From NCBI GenBank assembly GCA_019508105.1, contig JAEKMB010000109.1:1-8154 (forward strand): a DNA stretch of 8,154 nucleotides, in the 5' to 3' direction. Shown one piece after another: positions 1-6,970 of the stretch (the first letter of the stretch is position 1; each line of letters opens with the position of its first letter). Made by a program: the position numbers and the translations under genes. The notes below the pieces were generated by a model that was not told where the DNA came from, ran no database searches, and worked only from the letters and a program-made list of their open reading frames with translations. Source of the stretch: Alphaproteobacteria bacterium (GTDB taxonomy: Bacteria > Pseudomonadota > Alphaproteobacteria > Micropepsales > Micropepsaceae).

Positions 1-2
1 GA

Positions 3-536
3 CCCGAACACACCGCCGAAGTGCTGGCGGTGGGGGCCGAAGCGCTGGCGGCCGGCGATGCCGCCATGGCGGCGCAGGCCTATGGCCATGTGCTGCAGGA
101 CGAGCCGGGCCATCCCGAGGCCGTAGCCGGCCTGGCGCGCGCCTATCTGGCCGGCGGCGAGTTGGAGCAGGCCATGTCCGTGCTGCAGCTGGTGCGGCCC
201 GACGCTGCCCAGCACGACGCCATCCGGGCGGTGGAAGCCGAATTGAAGCTGCGCGAGGCGCCGGCACCCGAAAGTGGCGAGACCGCGAACTTGCGTGCCC
301 GGCTGGCCGCCGATCCCAAGGACCATCAGGCACGTTATGACCTTGCCATGGCGCTGGATGCAGCCGGCGACCGCGACGGCGCCATCGCCGAACTGCTGGA
401 GCTGATCCGCCGCGACCGCAAATGGAACGAGGAAGCGGGGAGAAAACAGCTGGTCACCCTGTTCGAGGCCATGGGCCCCACCGACCCGCGCACCATCGAG
501 GCGCGGCGCAAGCTCTCAGGGATCCTGTTCTCCTGA
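3..536 (+). CDS. cnoX: CnoX/YbbN-type thioredoxin co-chaperone, C-terminal TPR part (5' partial)
   Basis: The frame is open from the left edge (first full codon at 3) to TGA at 534-536, giving 177 residues; the true start and the thioredoxin domain lie outside the window. What is visible is helical and TPR-like: an AEALAAGD...AAQAYGHVLQ helix pair, a second pair around GLARAYLAGGELEQA, then after a linker the block LAADPKDHQARYDLAMAL with DGAIAELLELIRRDR, ending in ARRKLSGILFS. This last part closely resembles the end of YbbN/CnoX proteins, which combine a thioredoxin domain with TPRs, hold unfolding or oxidised proteins and pass them to GroEL/DnaK in the cytoplasm. A GTG at 21 is an in-frame internal codon, not the start. 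The next gene starts on the last base of the stop codon. Family assignment is fairly sure; chaperone activity is inferred from the family. Confidence 0.85.
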   Translation, partial: PEHTAEVLAVGAEALAAGDAAMAAQAYGHVLQDEPGHPEAVAGLARAYLAGGELEQAMSVLQLVRPDAAQHDAIRAVEAELKLREAPAPESGETANLRARLAADPKDHQARYDLAMALDAAGDRDGAIAELLELIRRDRKWNEEAGRKQLVTLFEAMGPTDPRTIEARRKLSGILFS

Positions 537-1183
537 TGCCGCGCCACTATCATTCCTATTCCGACCTGCCCGCTTCGCTGCCGCTGTTTCCGCTGACCGG
601 CGCGGTGCTGCTGCCGCGCGGGCAGTTGCCGCTCAATGTCTTTGAGCCGCGCTATCTGGAGATGGTGGACTATGCGCTGCAGGGCGACCGGCTGATCGGC
701 ATGATCCAGCCCACCGAGAGCGAGGACAAGGTGCTGCGCCCGCCGCTGTCGCAGGTGGGCTGCGCCGGCAAGATCGTGAGCTTCCGCGAGACCGACGACA
801 ACCGCTACCTGATCACTCTGGCGGGGCTGTGCCGCTTCCGCCTGACCGGCGAGATGCAGAGCGCCACCGCCTGGCGCGCCGGCTTTTGCGACTTCGCGCC
901 CTTTGCCGGTGATCTGGCGCAGCAGGGCGATGAGGATTTCCCCCGTGAGCGGCTGCTGGCGGCACTGAAGACCTATCTGTCCAGCCGCGACATGAAGGCG
1001 GACTGGAAAAGCGTGATGACCGCCCCTGGCGAGGCGCTGGTCAATGCCCTGGCGATGATGTGCCCCTTCGATCCGGCCGAGAAGCAGGCCCTGCTGGAAG
1101 CCGGCAGCTTCCAGGAACGCGCTTCCACCCTGATGGCGCTGCTCGAGATGGGGGGCGCGGACGGCCCCACCAGCCTCAACTGA
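536..1183 (+). CDS. Stand-alone Lon N-terminal (substrate-binding) domain protein
   Basis: The product has 215 residues. The start is ATG at 536-538, overlapping the previous stop (TGATG); the open frame continues upstream to 422, but that extension lies inside the thioredoxin gene and matches nothing. The N-terminal signature [20 protein letters not shown] followed by [10 protein letters not shown] is characteristic of the Lon N-terminal/PUA-like domain (LonN, COG2802). Only this domain is present: there is no AAA+ ATPase and no Ser-Lys protease domain, so it is not a Lon protease and its length fits stand-alone members. These are widespread in alphaproteobacteria directly downstream of the YbbN-like thioredoxin. 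A role in substrate recognition or protein quality control is inferred from homology and context; no reaction is established. No strong Shine-Dalgarno precedes the start, consistent with translational coupling. Confidence 0.9.
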   Translation: MPRHYHSYSDLPASLPLFPLTGAVLLPRGQLPLNVFEPRYLEMVDYALQGDRLIGMIQPTESEDKVLRPPLSQVGCAGKIVSFRETDDNRYLITLAGLCRFRLTGEMQSATAWRAGFCDFAPFAGDLAQQGDEDFPRERLLAALKTYLSSRDMKADWKSVMTAPGEALVNALAMMCPFDPAEKQALLEAGSFQERASTLMALLEMGGADGPTSLN

Positions 1184-1377
1184 TGGACACCGATCCCAAG
1201 CTGCTGGAAATCCTGGTCTGCCCGCTGACCAAGACCATGCTGCGCTATGATCGGGAGAAACAGGAACTTGTCTCCCGCGCCGCAGGCCTGGCCTATCCCA
1301 TCCGCGGCGGCGTGCCGGTGATGCTGATCAGTGAAGCGCGGCAATTGACGGACGAAGAGCGCGATGCCCTCAGATAA
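1183..1377 (+). CDS. Trm112 family protein (UPF0434)
   Basis: A small protein of 64 residues beginning [20 protein letters not shown] and containing [13 protein letters not shown], the two hallmark segments of the bacterial Trm112/YcaR (UPF0434) family. The start ATG at 1183-1185 overlaps the preceding TGA at 1181-1183; the open frame continues upstream but is then only a shadow of the Lon-domain gene. Only one Cys is present (the CPLTK motif), so it cannot form the four-Cys zinc site of eukaryotic Trm112. Eukaryotic and archaeal Trm112 activate several methyltransferases acting on tRNA, rRNA and release factors; the bacterial partner is not shown by the sequence. The 3' end overlaps the DUF971 gene by 14 nt. 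Confidence 0.9.
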   Translation: MDTDPKLLEILVCPLTKTMLRYDREKQELVSRAAGLAYPIRGGVPVMLISEARQLTDEERDALR

Positions 1378-1726
1378 TCCCACCCCCAATCCTTGGCCCA
1401 GCGAGATCCGGCTGAACCCGGCGCAGGACGTGCTCACTGTCGCCTTCGATGACGGCTCGCGCTTCGACCTGGCCGCCGAATATCTCAGGGTGGAATCACC
1501 CAGCGCCGAAGTGCGCAACCATGGCGGGCCCAAGACTATCGTGCTGGGCAAAAAACATGTGACGATCGCGAATGTCGAGCCCGTGGGCAACTATGCCGTA
1601 CGCCTGAGCTTTTCCGACGGCCATGACACCGGTCTTTACAGCTGGGCTTACCTGCACCAGCTGGGCGCCGAGAAGGACCGCATCTGGGGCGACTATCTGG
1701 CGGCGGCGGCCAAGAAGGGCGCCTAG
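1364..1726 (+). CDS. DUF971 (GBBH-like N-terminal domain) protein
   Basis: The product has 120 residues with an ATG start at 1364, 14 nt inside the Trm112 gene in another frame; GAAGAG just upstream is a weak Shine-Dalgarno candidate. Recognisable family blocks are the core [20 protein letters not shown], then [28 protein letters not shown] and the highly conserved [14 protein letters not shown]. This is the domain that in eukaryotes forms the N-terminal part of gamma-butyrobetaine hydroxylase; here it stands alone with no oxygenase domain. It has no Cys, so the zinc site of the eukaryotic domain is absent apart from a His. The biochemical function of stand-alone members is unknown; links of some family members to P-loop Fe-S scaffold proteins are suggestive only. 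It is the last gene of the operon and its TAG shares bases with the opposing tetR stop. Confidence 0.9.
   Translation: MPSDNPTPNPWPSEIRLNPAQDVLTVAFDDGSRFDLAAEYLRVESPSAEVRNHGGPKTIVLGKKHVTIANVEPVGNYAVRLSFSDGHDTGLYSWAYLHQLGAEKDRIWGDYLAAAAKKGA
1723..1726. other. Shared CTAG: overlapping stop codons of convergent genes
   Basis: The four bases CTAG contain TAG on the plus strand (1724-1726, end of the DUF971 gene) and TAG on the minus strand (1725-1723, end of tetR). The two genes therefore converge with no intergenic space, and any transcription terminator must lie inside the opposite coding sequence. Confidence 0.9.
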
Positions 1727-2307
1727 GCCTTCGGCAGCGCGGCCATGCCGCCCATGAACAGCGCCGTGGCGAAAGCCGTCATCGCCTCGACCTCCGCGCC
1801 CGCTTTGACCCGTTCCGCCAGTTCGAACGCCACCCCCACCAGCGCCGCGGTCAGCGCCCCCGCATCGGCGGCCGGCAGCACGCCGCGGGCCATGGCCGCC
1901 TCGATGTCCGCCTGCAGCTCGGCAAAGCCGGCCAGCACCTGGGGCGAATCCATGCGGAAACGCTCCGGCGCCGGCGATCCGCTTTCGGCGACGAACTGGA
2001 AAAAGGCGCGAAAGTTTTGCGCCAGGAAGGCTTCCGCCGTTTCCGCGCCGGCCCGCGCCGCGCGCAGCCGCGGCCGTACCGCCAGCGCCACCTCGTCGCG
2101 CAGCGCCTGGTACACTTCCTCTTTGGACTTGAAGTAGTTGTAAAAGGTGCCCGAGGCCAAAGGCGTGGCCCGGATCACATCGCGCACCGTGGTGGCGGCA
2201 AAGCCCAACTGGGCGAAGACCTGGCGCGCCGCGGCCAGAATGGTCTCGCGGTTCTGCGCCTTGGTCAGCTCGCGGCGGCCCGCAGGCGGGGTTGGCTTGG
2301 GCTCCAT
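1723..2307 (-). CDS. TetR/AcrR family transcriptional regulator
   Basis: The product has 194 residues, usual for the family. The N-terminal DNA-binding domain spans about residues 15-65: the helix NRETILAAARQVFAQLGFAA, then the helix-turn-helix TTVRDVIRATPLASGTFYNY, closing with FKSKEEVYQALRDEV. This is the classic TetR signature. The remaining Ala-rich helical part (about 80-194) is the variable ligand-binding and dimerisation domain; the ligand cannot be predicted. The ATG start at 2307 has no strong Shine-Dalgarno. The gene lies 31 nt downstream of pyrD on the same strand, so it may be co-transcribed. No efflux pump or enzyme gene typical of a TetR target is adjacent in the window, so its target is unknown; a short palindrome just upstream could be an autoregulatory site. 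Confidence 0.92.
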   Translation of the reverse strand: MEPKPTPPAGRRELTKAQNRETILAAARQVFAQLGFAATTVRDVIRATPLASGTFYNYFKSKEEVYQALRDEVALAVRPRLRAARAGAETAEAFLAQNFRAFFQFVAESGSPAPERFRMDSPQVLAGFAELQADIEAAMARGVLPAADAGALTAALVGVAFELAERVKAGAEVEAMTAFATALFMGGMAALPKA

Positions 2308-2328
2308 CCCGGGAACTTGCGCCGTTCG

Positions 2329-2341
2329 TGACGTGTCGTCA
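2329..2341. promoter_or_regulatory. Palindrome TGACG-TGT-CGTCA upstream of tetR (candidate operator)
   Basis: A perfect 5-bp inverted repeat with a 3-nt spacer lies between pyrD and tetR, reaching into the pyrD stop codon and ending 21 nt before the tetR ATG. TetR regulators commonly bind palindromes just upstream of their own genes, which is the only reason to name it. The symmetry does not extend beyond 13 bp, so it could be chance in GC-rich DNA. Confidence 0.3.
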
Positions 2342-3379
2342 ATTTGCCGTGCCGATGGCGTCAGTCAATTCCGCAAAACCATCACGCTGCAGGCAAGCGA
2401 TGAGCTCGCGCTTGATGCGCCTCACCAGGCCAGGACCCTGGAAGGCCAGCGCGGTATAGACCTGCACCAGCGAGGCCCCGGCGCGGATCTTGGCATAAGC
2501 ATCTTCGCCGCTGGCAATGCCGCCCACCCCGATCAAGGTCACCGCGCCGCCCAGCCGCTGATGCATCTGGGCCAATACCAGGGTGGATGGCGCCAACAGC
2601 GGCTTGCCCGAAAGGCCGCCGGCTTCCCCGGCATGGGCAGATTTCAATGGAGGTCGCGCGATCGTGGTGTTGGAAACGATCAGGCCTTCGATGCCGCTGG
2701 CGCGCACCACATCGGCGATCTCGTCCAGCGCATGCGCATCCAGGTCGGGCGCGATCTTGAGCGCGACCGGTTTGTAGCCATGCGTGGCCCGCGCGCCGAT
2801 CACGGCGTCCAGCAGGCGCGTGAGTTCTTCGCGGTTCTGCAGGCCGCGCAGGCCCGGGGTGTTGGGTGACGACACATTGACGGTGACGTAATCCGCCAGC
2901 GGCGCCAGTACGGCAAAGCCGCGGACATAATCGGCAATGCGGTCTTCGCTGTCCTTGTTGGCGCCGATATTGATGCCGACAATGCCTTTACCTTTGCGGC
3001 GGCGCAGATTTTCTGCTGCCGCCAGGCTGCCGTCATTGTTGAAGCCCATGCGGTTGATAACCGCCCCGTCCCGGCTCAGGCGGAACAGACGCGGCCGCGG
3101 ATTTCCGGCTTGCGGCCGCGGCGTCACGGTGCCGCATTCCACAAAACCGAAACCGAAGCGCGCCATGGCGTCCGGCACTTGTGCATTCTTGTCAAAGCCG
3201 GCGGCCAGGCCGACGGGATTGGGAAAACCCAGGCCCAAGGCACGCACGGCAAGACGCGCATCATCGGGCGCCGCGGCCGGGATCAGCGGGCCTGCCGCCG
3301 CCGCCAGCGCCAAGGTGGCGCGATGCGCAGGTTCCGCCGGCAGTTGCCGTAAGATTGCGGCGCCAAGATCGAACAGCAC
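2339..3379 (-). CDS. pyrD: Dihydroorotate dehydrogenase (quinone), class 2
   Basis: The product has 346 residues, the usual length for class 2 PyrD, which oxidises dihydroorotate to orotate in de novo pyrimidine synthesis and passes electrons through FMN to membrane quinone. The N-terminal helical extension (about residues 1-40), which carries the quinone tunnel and membrane contact, is present and distinguishes it from soluble class 1 enzymes. Visible motifs: NPVGLAAGFDKN (54-65), GFVECGTVTPRPQ with GNPRPRLFR (78-100), NRMGFNN (109-115), and NVSSPNTPGLRGLQ (168-181) containing the catalytic Ser, taken as Ser171; then LKIAPD (207-212), SNTT (236-239), and FMN-phosphate loops GVGGIAS (284-290) and GASLVQVYTAL (301-311). 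The start is GTG at 3379-3377, preceded by GAGGGAG four nt upstream. Divergent from the S24 repressor gene, whose operator-like dyad lies 39 nt upstream; tetR follows. Confidence 0.97.
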   Translation of the reverse strand: MLFDLGAAILRQLPAEPAHRATLALAAAAGPLIPAAAPDDARLAVRALGLGFPNPVGLAAGFDKNAQVPDAMARFGFGFVECGTVTPRPQAGNPRPRLFRLSRDGAVINRMGFNNDGSLAAAENLRRRKGKGIVGINIGANKDSEDRIADYVRGFAVLAPLADYVTVNVSSPNTPGLRGLQNREELTRLLDAVIGARATHGYKPVALKIAPDLDAHALDEIADVVRASGIEGLIVSNTTIARPPLKSAHAGEAGGLSGKPLLAPSTLVLAQMHQRLGGAVTLIGVGGIASGEDAYAKIRAGASLVQVYTALAFQGPGLVRRIKRELIACLQRDGFAELTDAIGTAN

Positions 3380-3383
3380 GCGT

Positions 3384-3390
3384 CTCCCTC
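3384..3390 (-). promoter_or_regulatory. Ribosome binding site of pyrD
   Basis: On the minus strand GAGGGAG precedes the GTG start by four nt (ACGC). This purine run supports GTG at 3379 as the start even though it is not ATG. Confidence 0.6.
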
Positions 3391-3418
3391 TGGACGGCCA
3401 CCCGCCCCGCTCTTAATC

Positions 3419-3453
3419 TAGGAATATAACCATAAAGTCCGGTTAGTTTCCTA
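3419..3453. promoter_or_regulatory. Dyad operator between pyrD and the S24 repressor gene
   Basis: Two 13-bp arms, TAGGAATATAACC (3419-3431) and GGTTAGTTTCCTA (3441-3453), are inverted repeats matching at 11 of 13 positions, with both mismatches at the same central dinucleotide, around a 9-nt spacer. Seen as half-sites, each strand carries GTTA-NN-TTCCTA, with centres about 23 bp (roughly two helical turns) apart. The stretch 3411-3456 has only 15 G/C in 46 bases, in sharp contrast with the flanking GC-rich coding DNA. The right arm ends two bases before the repressor ATG. It is placed to block transcription of the repressor itself and possibly of divergent pyrD. It does not look like the alphaproteobacterial LexA box GTTC-N7-GTTC. 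That the adjacent S24 protein binds it is inference. Confidence 0.75.
3425..3430 (+). promoter_or_regulatory. Candidate -10 element (TATAAC) of the S24 repressor gene
   Basis: TATAAC matches the TATAAT consensus at five of six positions and lies inside the left arm of the dyad. A start site about 7 nt downstream would leave a leader of about 19 nt lacking any Shine-Dalgarno. No good -35 is visible at the expected spacing (the DNA there is C-rich), so this is tentative. Confidence 0.35.
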
Positions 3454-3455
3454 AC
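3442..3455. promoter_or_regulatory. Perfect palindrome GTTAG-TTTC-CTAAC touching the repressor start codon
   Basis: The right half-site of the larger dyad is itself a perfect 5-bp inverted repeat with a 4-nt spacer and abuts the ATG at 3456. The left half-site (minus strand, GTTATATTCCTAG) is a degraded version. This is what a strong and a weak binding site for a dimeric HTH repressor would look like; a role is inferred from position only. Confidence 0.5.
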
Positions 3456-4085
3456 ATGCTGACCCACACGCAAATCTGGCGCGCCATTGACGCCCTTGCC
3501 GCCCGACATGGCATGTCGCCTTCGGGCCTGGCCAGATTGGCCGGGCTGGACCCCACCACTTTTAACAAGAGCAAGCGCGGCGCCGCCAATGGAAAGCTGC
3601 GCTGGCCCTCCACCGAAAGCCTGGCCAAGGTGCTGGCGGTCACCGGCGCCAGCCTGGATGAATTCACCGCCCTGATCGGCGACCGGCAAGCGGCGCGGGC
3701 GCGCATGGTGCCCCTGATCGGCATGGCCCAGGCCGGCAATGAAGGCTTCTTCGACGATTCCGGTTTCCCCGCCGGCTCGGGCTGGGAAGACATCGCCTTT
3801 CCCGACAATCCCGATCCCCATTGCTATGCGCTGGAGATCACGGGCGATTCCATGATGCCAGTCTATCGCGACGGAGACCGCATCCTAGTCTCGCCTGCCG
3901 CCAATGTGCGGCGCGGTGACCGGGTGGTGGTCAAGACCCATACCGGGGAAGTGCTGGCCAAGAGCCTGGCGCGCCTGACCGCCCAGCGCATTGAACTGAA
4001 AAGCTTCAATCCGGCCTTCGCAGACCGCGGCTTCGCCCTCAGCGAAGTCACTTTCGTCCACCGGATAATTTGGGCCAGCCAATAA
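3456..4085 (+). CDS. HTH-S24 peptidase transcriptional repressor (LexA/CI-like)
   Basis: The product has 209 residues. Residues about 5-75 form an XRE-like DNA-binding domain (WRAIDALAARHGMSPSGLAR, LAGLDPTTFNKSKRG, PSTESLAKVLAVTGASLDEF). Residues about 84-205 form an S24/LexA-like domain: VPLIGMAQAG contains Ala93-Gly94 at the place of the LexA autocleavage bond, ITGDSMMPVYRDGDRILVSP carries nucleophile Ser132, and GEVLAKSLAR carries Lys169. The 37-residue Ser-Lys spacing equals that of E. coli LexA (Ser119-Lys156), so the self-cleavage apparatus looks intact. A RecA-stimulated response to DNA damage is therefore possible but not shown. Many alphaproteobacteria carry such a repressor in the chromosome, so it need not be prophage-derived, and no phage genes are nearby. 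No Shine-Dalgarno is visible before the ATG. Divergent from pyrD; it converges on the TPR gene with a 16-nt gap. Confidence 0.92.
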   Translation: MLTHTQIWRAIDALAARHGMSPSGLARLAGLDPTTFNKSKRGAANGKLRWPSTESLAKVLAVTGASLDEFTALIGDRQAARARMVPLIGMAQAGNEGFFDDSGFPAGSGWEDIAFPDNPDPHCYALEITGDSMMPVYRDGDRILVSPAANVRRGDRVVVKTHTGEVLAKSLARLTAQRIELKSFNPAFADRGFALSEVTFVHRIIWASQ

Positions 4086-4101
4086 CCAAAACCACAATGA
4101 A
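4086..4101. other. 16-nt convergent intergenic gap
   Basis: Between the TAA of the S24 gene and the TGA of the opposing TPR-protein gene there are only 16 A/C-rich bases, with no hairpin or T-run. I see no intrinsic terminator here for either direction. Confidence 0.7.
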
Positions 4102-4872
4102 TCAGTCGGGAAAGCCCTGATATTTGCGCACCCGCGCCTCGAACGCCTCCTGCGCGCCCTGGTTCAGAAGGCCAAGCAGTTCCCCAGCGCGGCTCTGGAT
4201 TTTCTTTTCGTACGCCGTGTTGGGCGTGTTGGAGGCGGCGGCGCGCAATTCCGTCACGATCCGCCCGTGATATTTCTCCGGCTCGAACCCGGCCAATGAC
4301 AGCGCGATCTGGTAATGCACCGCCACATTGGCGGGGTCGGCCTTCACCGCCGCATCAAACAGCGAGATGCCTTGCGCCTCGCTCGCGCCATAGACATGTC
4401 TGGCCAGGAAGGTGCCGCCGGCCCGCACGATTTCGATATGCCAGCCGCCCAGGGCCGAAATGGCATAGGCATTGGTGGAATCCGCCAGACAAGCCAGGTT
4501 CAGCGCCATCTTGGACTGGTTGGGCGTATCCTTCAGCCGCGCCCGGATGGGCCCCAGAATGCGCGACTGGTAGCCCAGCGCCACCGCCAGCCAGATCTGG
4601 CCATTGGCGAAATGCGGATCCAGAATCACGGCCTGGCGCGCCAGCTTCTCGGCGCGCTGCAGGCAGGACAGGCAAGGCGCATCGCGCAACACTTCGTCCG
4701 CCAACACGGCACGCGCCGCCACGGCCAGACCAGGCGCGCTGCGGGACGCCTCGCCCAGCTTGGCGGCCTGTTCGTAATCACCCCGGGCATAAAGAGCGAA
4801 TATCTCCTCCGTGCTGGCAGCGCATGCCAGGGAGGGCACGAGCAGCATCAGCGCGAGCAGCGCGCCCCTCAT
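4102..4872 (-). CDS. Exported TPR-like protein of unknown function
   Basis: The product has 256 residues. The N-terminus [20 protein letters not shown] is a short signal peptide; the best signal peptidase I site is A-C-A|A after residue 18. A lipoprotein reading with Cys17 is possible but the preceding S-L-A is a poor lipobox. The mature protein is helical with degenerate TPR-like pairs: [20 protein letters not shown] near the start, [19 protein letters not shown] with [10 protein letters not shown], and [20 protein letters not shown] with [13 protein letters not shown] motif (Cys67, Cys70) could form a disulfide or bind metal; this is not tested by sequence. I do not recognise a named family. 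The ATG overlaps the lysK stop in ATGA (4872-4869), so it is translated from the lysK transcript, but nothing links its likely periplasmic location to lysyl-tRNA synthesis. Confidence 0.85.
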   Translation of the reverse strand: MRGALLALMLLVPSLACAASTEEIFALYARGDYEQAAKLGEASRSAPGLAVAARAVLADEVLRDAPCLSCLQRAEKLARQAVILDPHFANGQIWLAVALGYQSRILGPIRARLKDTPNQSKMALNLACLADSTNAYAISALGGWHIEIVRAGGTFLARHVYGASEAQGISLFDAAVKADPANVAVHYQIALSLAGFEPEKYHGRIVTELRAAASNTPNTAYEKKIQSRAGELLGLLNQGAQEAFEARVRKYQGFPD

Positions 4873-6473
4873 TTCAGGAAATCGCCATTCAACGCGCTGC
4901 GGATCATCGCCGCGGTCTGGGCCGTGCCGAACAAAGCCGCGAAAGAACCGAAGCGCGGGCCCTGGCTTTGTCCCAACAGCACTTCATAGAGGGCGGCGAA
5001 CCAGGCGCGCAGCGGTTCAAAGCCATGCGCCTTGCCCACTTCATACACCACATCCTGCACGATCTTGCCGTCGCGCTCGTCACCCAGTGCCTCCAGCCTG
5101 TTCGCCAAATCTTCCAGCGCGGCGCGTTCCTTGTCGTCGGGCGCGCGGAATATCTTGGCCGGCTTCACAAAGTCTTCGTAATAGCGCAGCGCAAATCCGA
5201 CCAGCTTGTCCAGACCCGGATTAGTTTCGGGCGACACCGCTTCGGGCGAATAGGCGCGGATAAAGCCCCACAGCACGTCGCGATTATGGGCGTTGGACGC
5301 CGATACCAGATTGAGCAGCAGCGCGAAGCTGACGGGATAGCGCTCCTCCGGCACTTGGCCGCCATGGATGTGCCAGACCGGATTTTCCAGCCGCTGCGCA
5401 TCGGTGGTTTCCGGCGCATGATAGGCGTCCAGGAAGGCGATATACTCGTCCACCGCCTTGGGGATGACGTCGAAGTAGAGCTTCTTGGCGGTGCGGGGCT
5501 TCTGAAACATGAACAGCGCCAGGCTCTCCGGCGAACCGTAGCTCAGCCAATCGTCCAGCGAAATGCCGTTGCCCTTGGACTTGGAGATCTTCTGGCCCTG
5601 ATCGTCCAGGAACATCTCATACATATACTGCTCGGGCGGTGTGCCGCCGGCGATCTTGCAGATGGCGGTATAGAGCGGCGCCTGGGAGAGATGATCCTTG
5701 CCGTACATCTCATAATCCACGCCCAGCGCTGCCCAGCGCATGCCCATGTCAGGCTTCCATTGCAGTTTGCAGTGCCCGCCGGTGACCGGCACCGTCTCAT
5801 GGCTGCCATCTTCCTCGACATAGGTGATGGTGCCGGCGGCCACGTCATGGCTCACCACCTTGGCCAGCAGCACCTTGCCGCTGCGCGGGGATATCGGCAG
5901 GAAAGGTGAATAGGTTTGCTGCCGCTCTTCGCCCAGGGTCGGCAGCATCACCGCCATCACCTTGTCGTAGTTGGCCAGGAGGCGCAGCAGGGCCTGGTCG
6001 AAACGGCCCGACTTGTAGGTGGCGGTGGAGGAATAGAATTCATAGCGGAAGCCGAACCTGTCCAGGAAAGCGCGCAGCCGCGCATTCATGTGATGGCCGA
6101 AGCTTTCATGGCTGCCGAAGGGATCGGGGATCGCGGTCAGCGGCTTGCCCAGATTGGCCGTCAGCATCTCGGCTTGCGGCAGGTTCTCCGGCACCTTGCG
6201 CAAGCCGTCCATGTCGTCGGAAAAGGCGATCAGATGGGTAGGAACATCGCTGATGGCCTCGAAGGCATGGCGTACCCAGCTGGTGCGGGCGACCTCGCCG
6301 AAGGTCCCGATATGGGGCAGGCCCGAGGGGCCATAACCCGTCTCGAACAGCACCCTTTCCGCGGGCTTCCCCGCGGCTTTGCGCGCCTCCAGCCGGGCCA
6401 GCAGCCTGCGGGCCTCTTCAAAGGGCCAGGCCTTGGCGGCAAGCGCAGCTTCCGTCGTCACATTCACGGCCAA
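4869..6473 (-). CDS. lysK: Lysyl-tRNA synthetase, class I
   Basis: The product has 534 residues, typical for class I LysRS, which charges tRNA-Lys with lysine in the cytoplasm. Class I is the archaeal-type enzyme, unrelated to class II LysS, and is the usual form in many alphaproteobacteria. The Rossmann-fold signatures are visible: [18 protein letters not shown], with the HIGH-type motif HIGT at 54-57, and KISKS (295-299) in [13 protein letters not shown]. Supporting blocks are [12 protein letters not shown] (84-95), [17 protein letters not shown] (231-247) and [10 protein letters not shown] (252-261). The C-terminal helical part carries anticodon recognition. The start is taken as TTG at 6473-6471 because GAAGGG lies five nt upstream; in-frame GTG at 6467 or 6461 are alternatives changing only 2-4 residues. 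The gene for the exported TPR protein is coupled downstream; the histidine kinase is divergent. Confidence 0.97.
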   Translation of the reverse strand: MAVNVTTEAALAAKAWPFEEARRLLARLEARKAAGKPAERVLFETGYGPSGLPHIGTFGEVARTSWVRHAFEAISDVPTHLIAFSDDMDGLRKVPENLPQAEMLTANLGKPLTAIPDPFGSHESFGHHMNARLRAFLDRFGFRYEFYSSTATYKSGRFDQALLRLLANYDKVMAVMLPTLGEERQQTYSPFLPISPRSGKVLLAKVVSHDVAAGTITYVEEDGSHETVPVTGGHCKLQWKPDMGMRWAALGVDYEMYGKDHLSQAPLYTAICKIAGGTPPEQYMYEMFLDDQGQKISKSKGNGISLDDWLSYGSPESLALFMFQKPRTAKKLYFDVIPKAVDEYIAFLDAYHAPETTDAQRLENPVWHIHGGQVPEERYPVSFALLLNLVSASNAHNRDVLWGFIRAYSPEAVSPETNPGLDKLVGFALRYYEDFVKPAKIFRAPDDKERAALEDLANRLEALGDERDGKIVQDVVYEVGKAHGFEPLRAWFAALYEVLLGQSQGPRFGSFAALFGTAQTAAMIRSALNGDFLK

Positions 6474-6547
6474 ATATACCCTTCGTTAGGACTGGCTTAA
6501 GCGTTTCGAAAGGGCGCGAAAGCTAAGCTGTGGCAAGGATTTGCGCA
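6474..6547. promoter_or_regulatory. Divergent intergenic region lysK / histidine kinase
   Basis: These 74 nt must hold the start signals of both genes. Visible elements are GAAGGG on the minus strand (6484-6479) before lysK, AAGGA on the plus strand (6535-6539) eight nt before ATG 6548, the palindrome TTTCGAAA (6504-6511), and CGAAAG repeated directly at 6507-6512 and 6517-6522, exactly 10 bp apart. I see no convincing -35/-10 pair in either direction. Confidence 0.5.
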
Positions 6548-6970
6548 ATGACTGTTGAGATTTCGCCGCAGGAAAGTCCCGGTGACCCGGTATTCGCCGG
6601 CCGCATCGATGTCCTGTATGCGCTGGGGCGTCATTACCTCTCCCTTCCCTTCGCGGTCCTTTGCGTGCCCGTCACCCTGATCGCCGGCAAGGGCGCCTCG
6701 GTCCTGCCGCTGATGCCGCTGCTCTTGCAGATCACCGTGGTGATCGCCGCCGAACGCCTCACCACCGCCTACAAGAACCGGCCGCGAGAAAATGGGACAA
6801 AGTACAGCGACCCGCATTTCTGGGCGCAGCGCTACACTTTCGTGTCGGCCATTTCTGGCGCCACCTGGGGGGTGGCGGCCCTGTTCTGGTTCGTATGGGA
6901 TTCCTTCCCCGCCCAGGCCTATCTCGCCTTGGCCTTTCTGGGCATGGTGGCGACAGAGTTCATCGCCCGC

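Noticed and set aside
422..535. Upstream extension of the Lon-domain protein
   Set aside because: The extra 38 codons overlap the thioredoxin gene in another frame and do not resemble the family; the ATG at 536, coupled to the upstream stop, is the natural start.
1060..1182. Upstream extension of the Trm112 protein
   Set aside because: It lies within the Lon-domain gene; family homology begins at [14 protein letters not shown], at the ATG overlapping the previous stop.
973..1590. A 205-codon minus-strand open frame
   Set aside because: It runs antisense across three coupled plus-strand genes with clear family motifs and has no motif of its own.
3456..4085. S24 repressor as the edge of a prophage
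   Set aside because: Its neighbours are pyrD and the lysK operon, base composition is similar to surrounding genes, and no integrase, attachment repeat or phage gene is visible.
4296..5909. A 537-codon open frame on the plus strand opposite lysK and the TPR gene
   Set aside because: It is antisense to two well-supported genes, has a composition dominated by Arg, Ala, Pro and His as expected from GC-rich antisense frames, and shows no recognisable domain.
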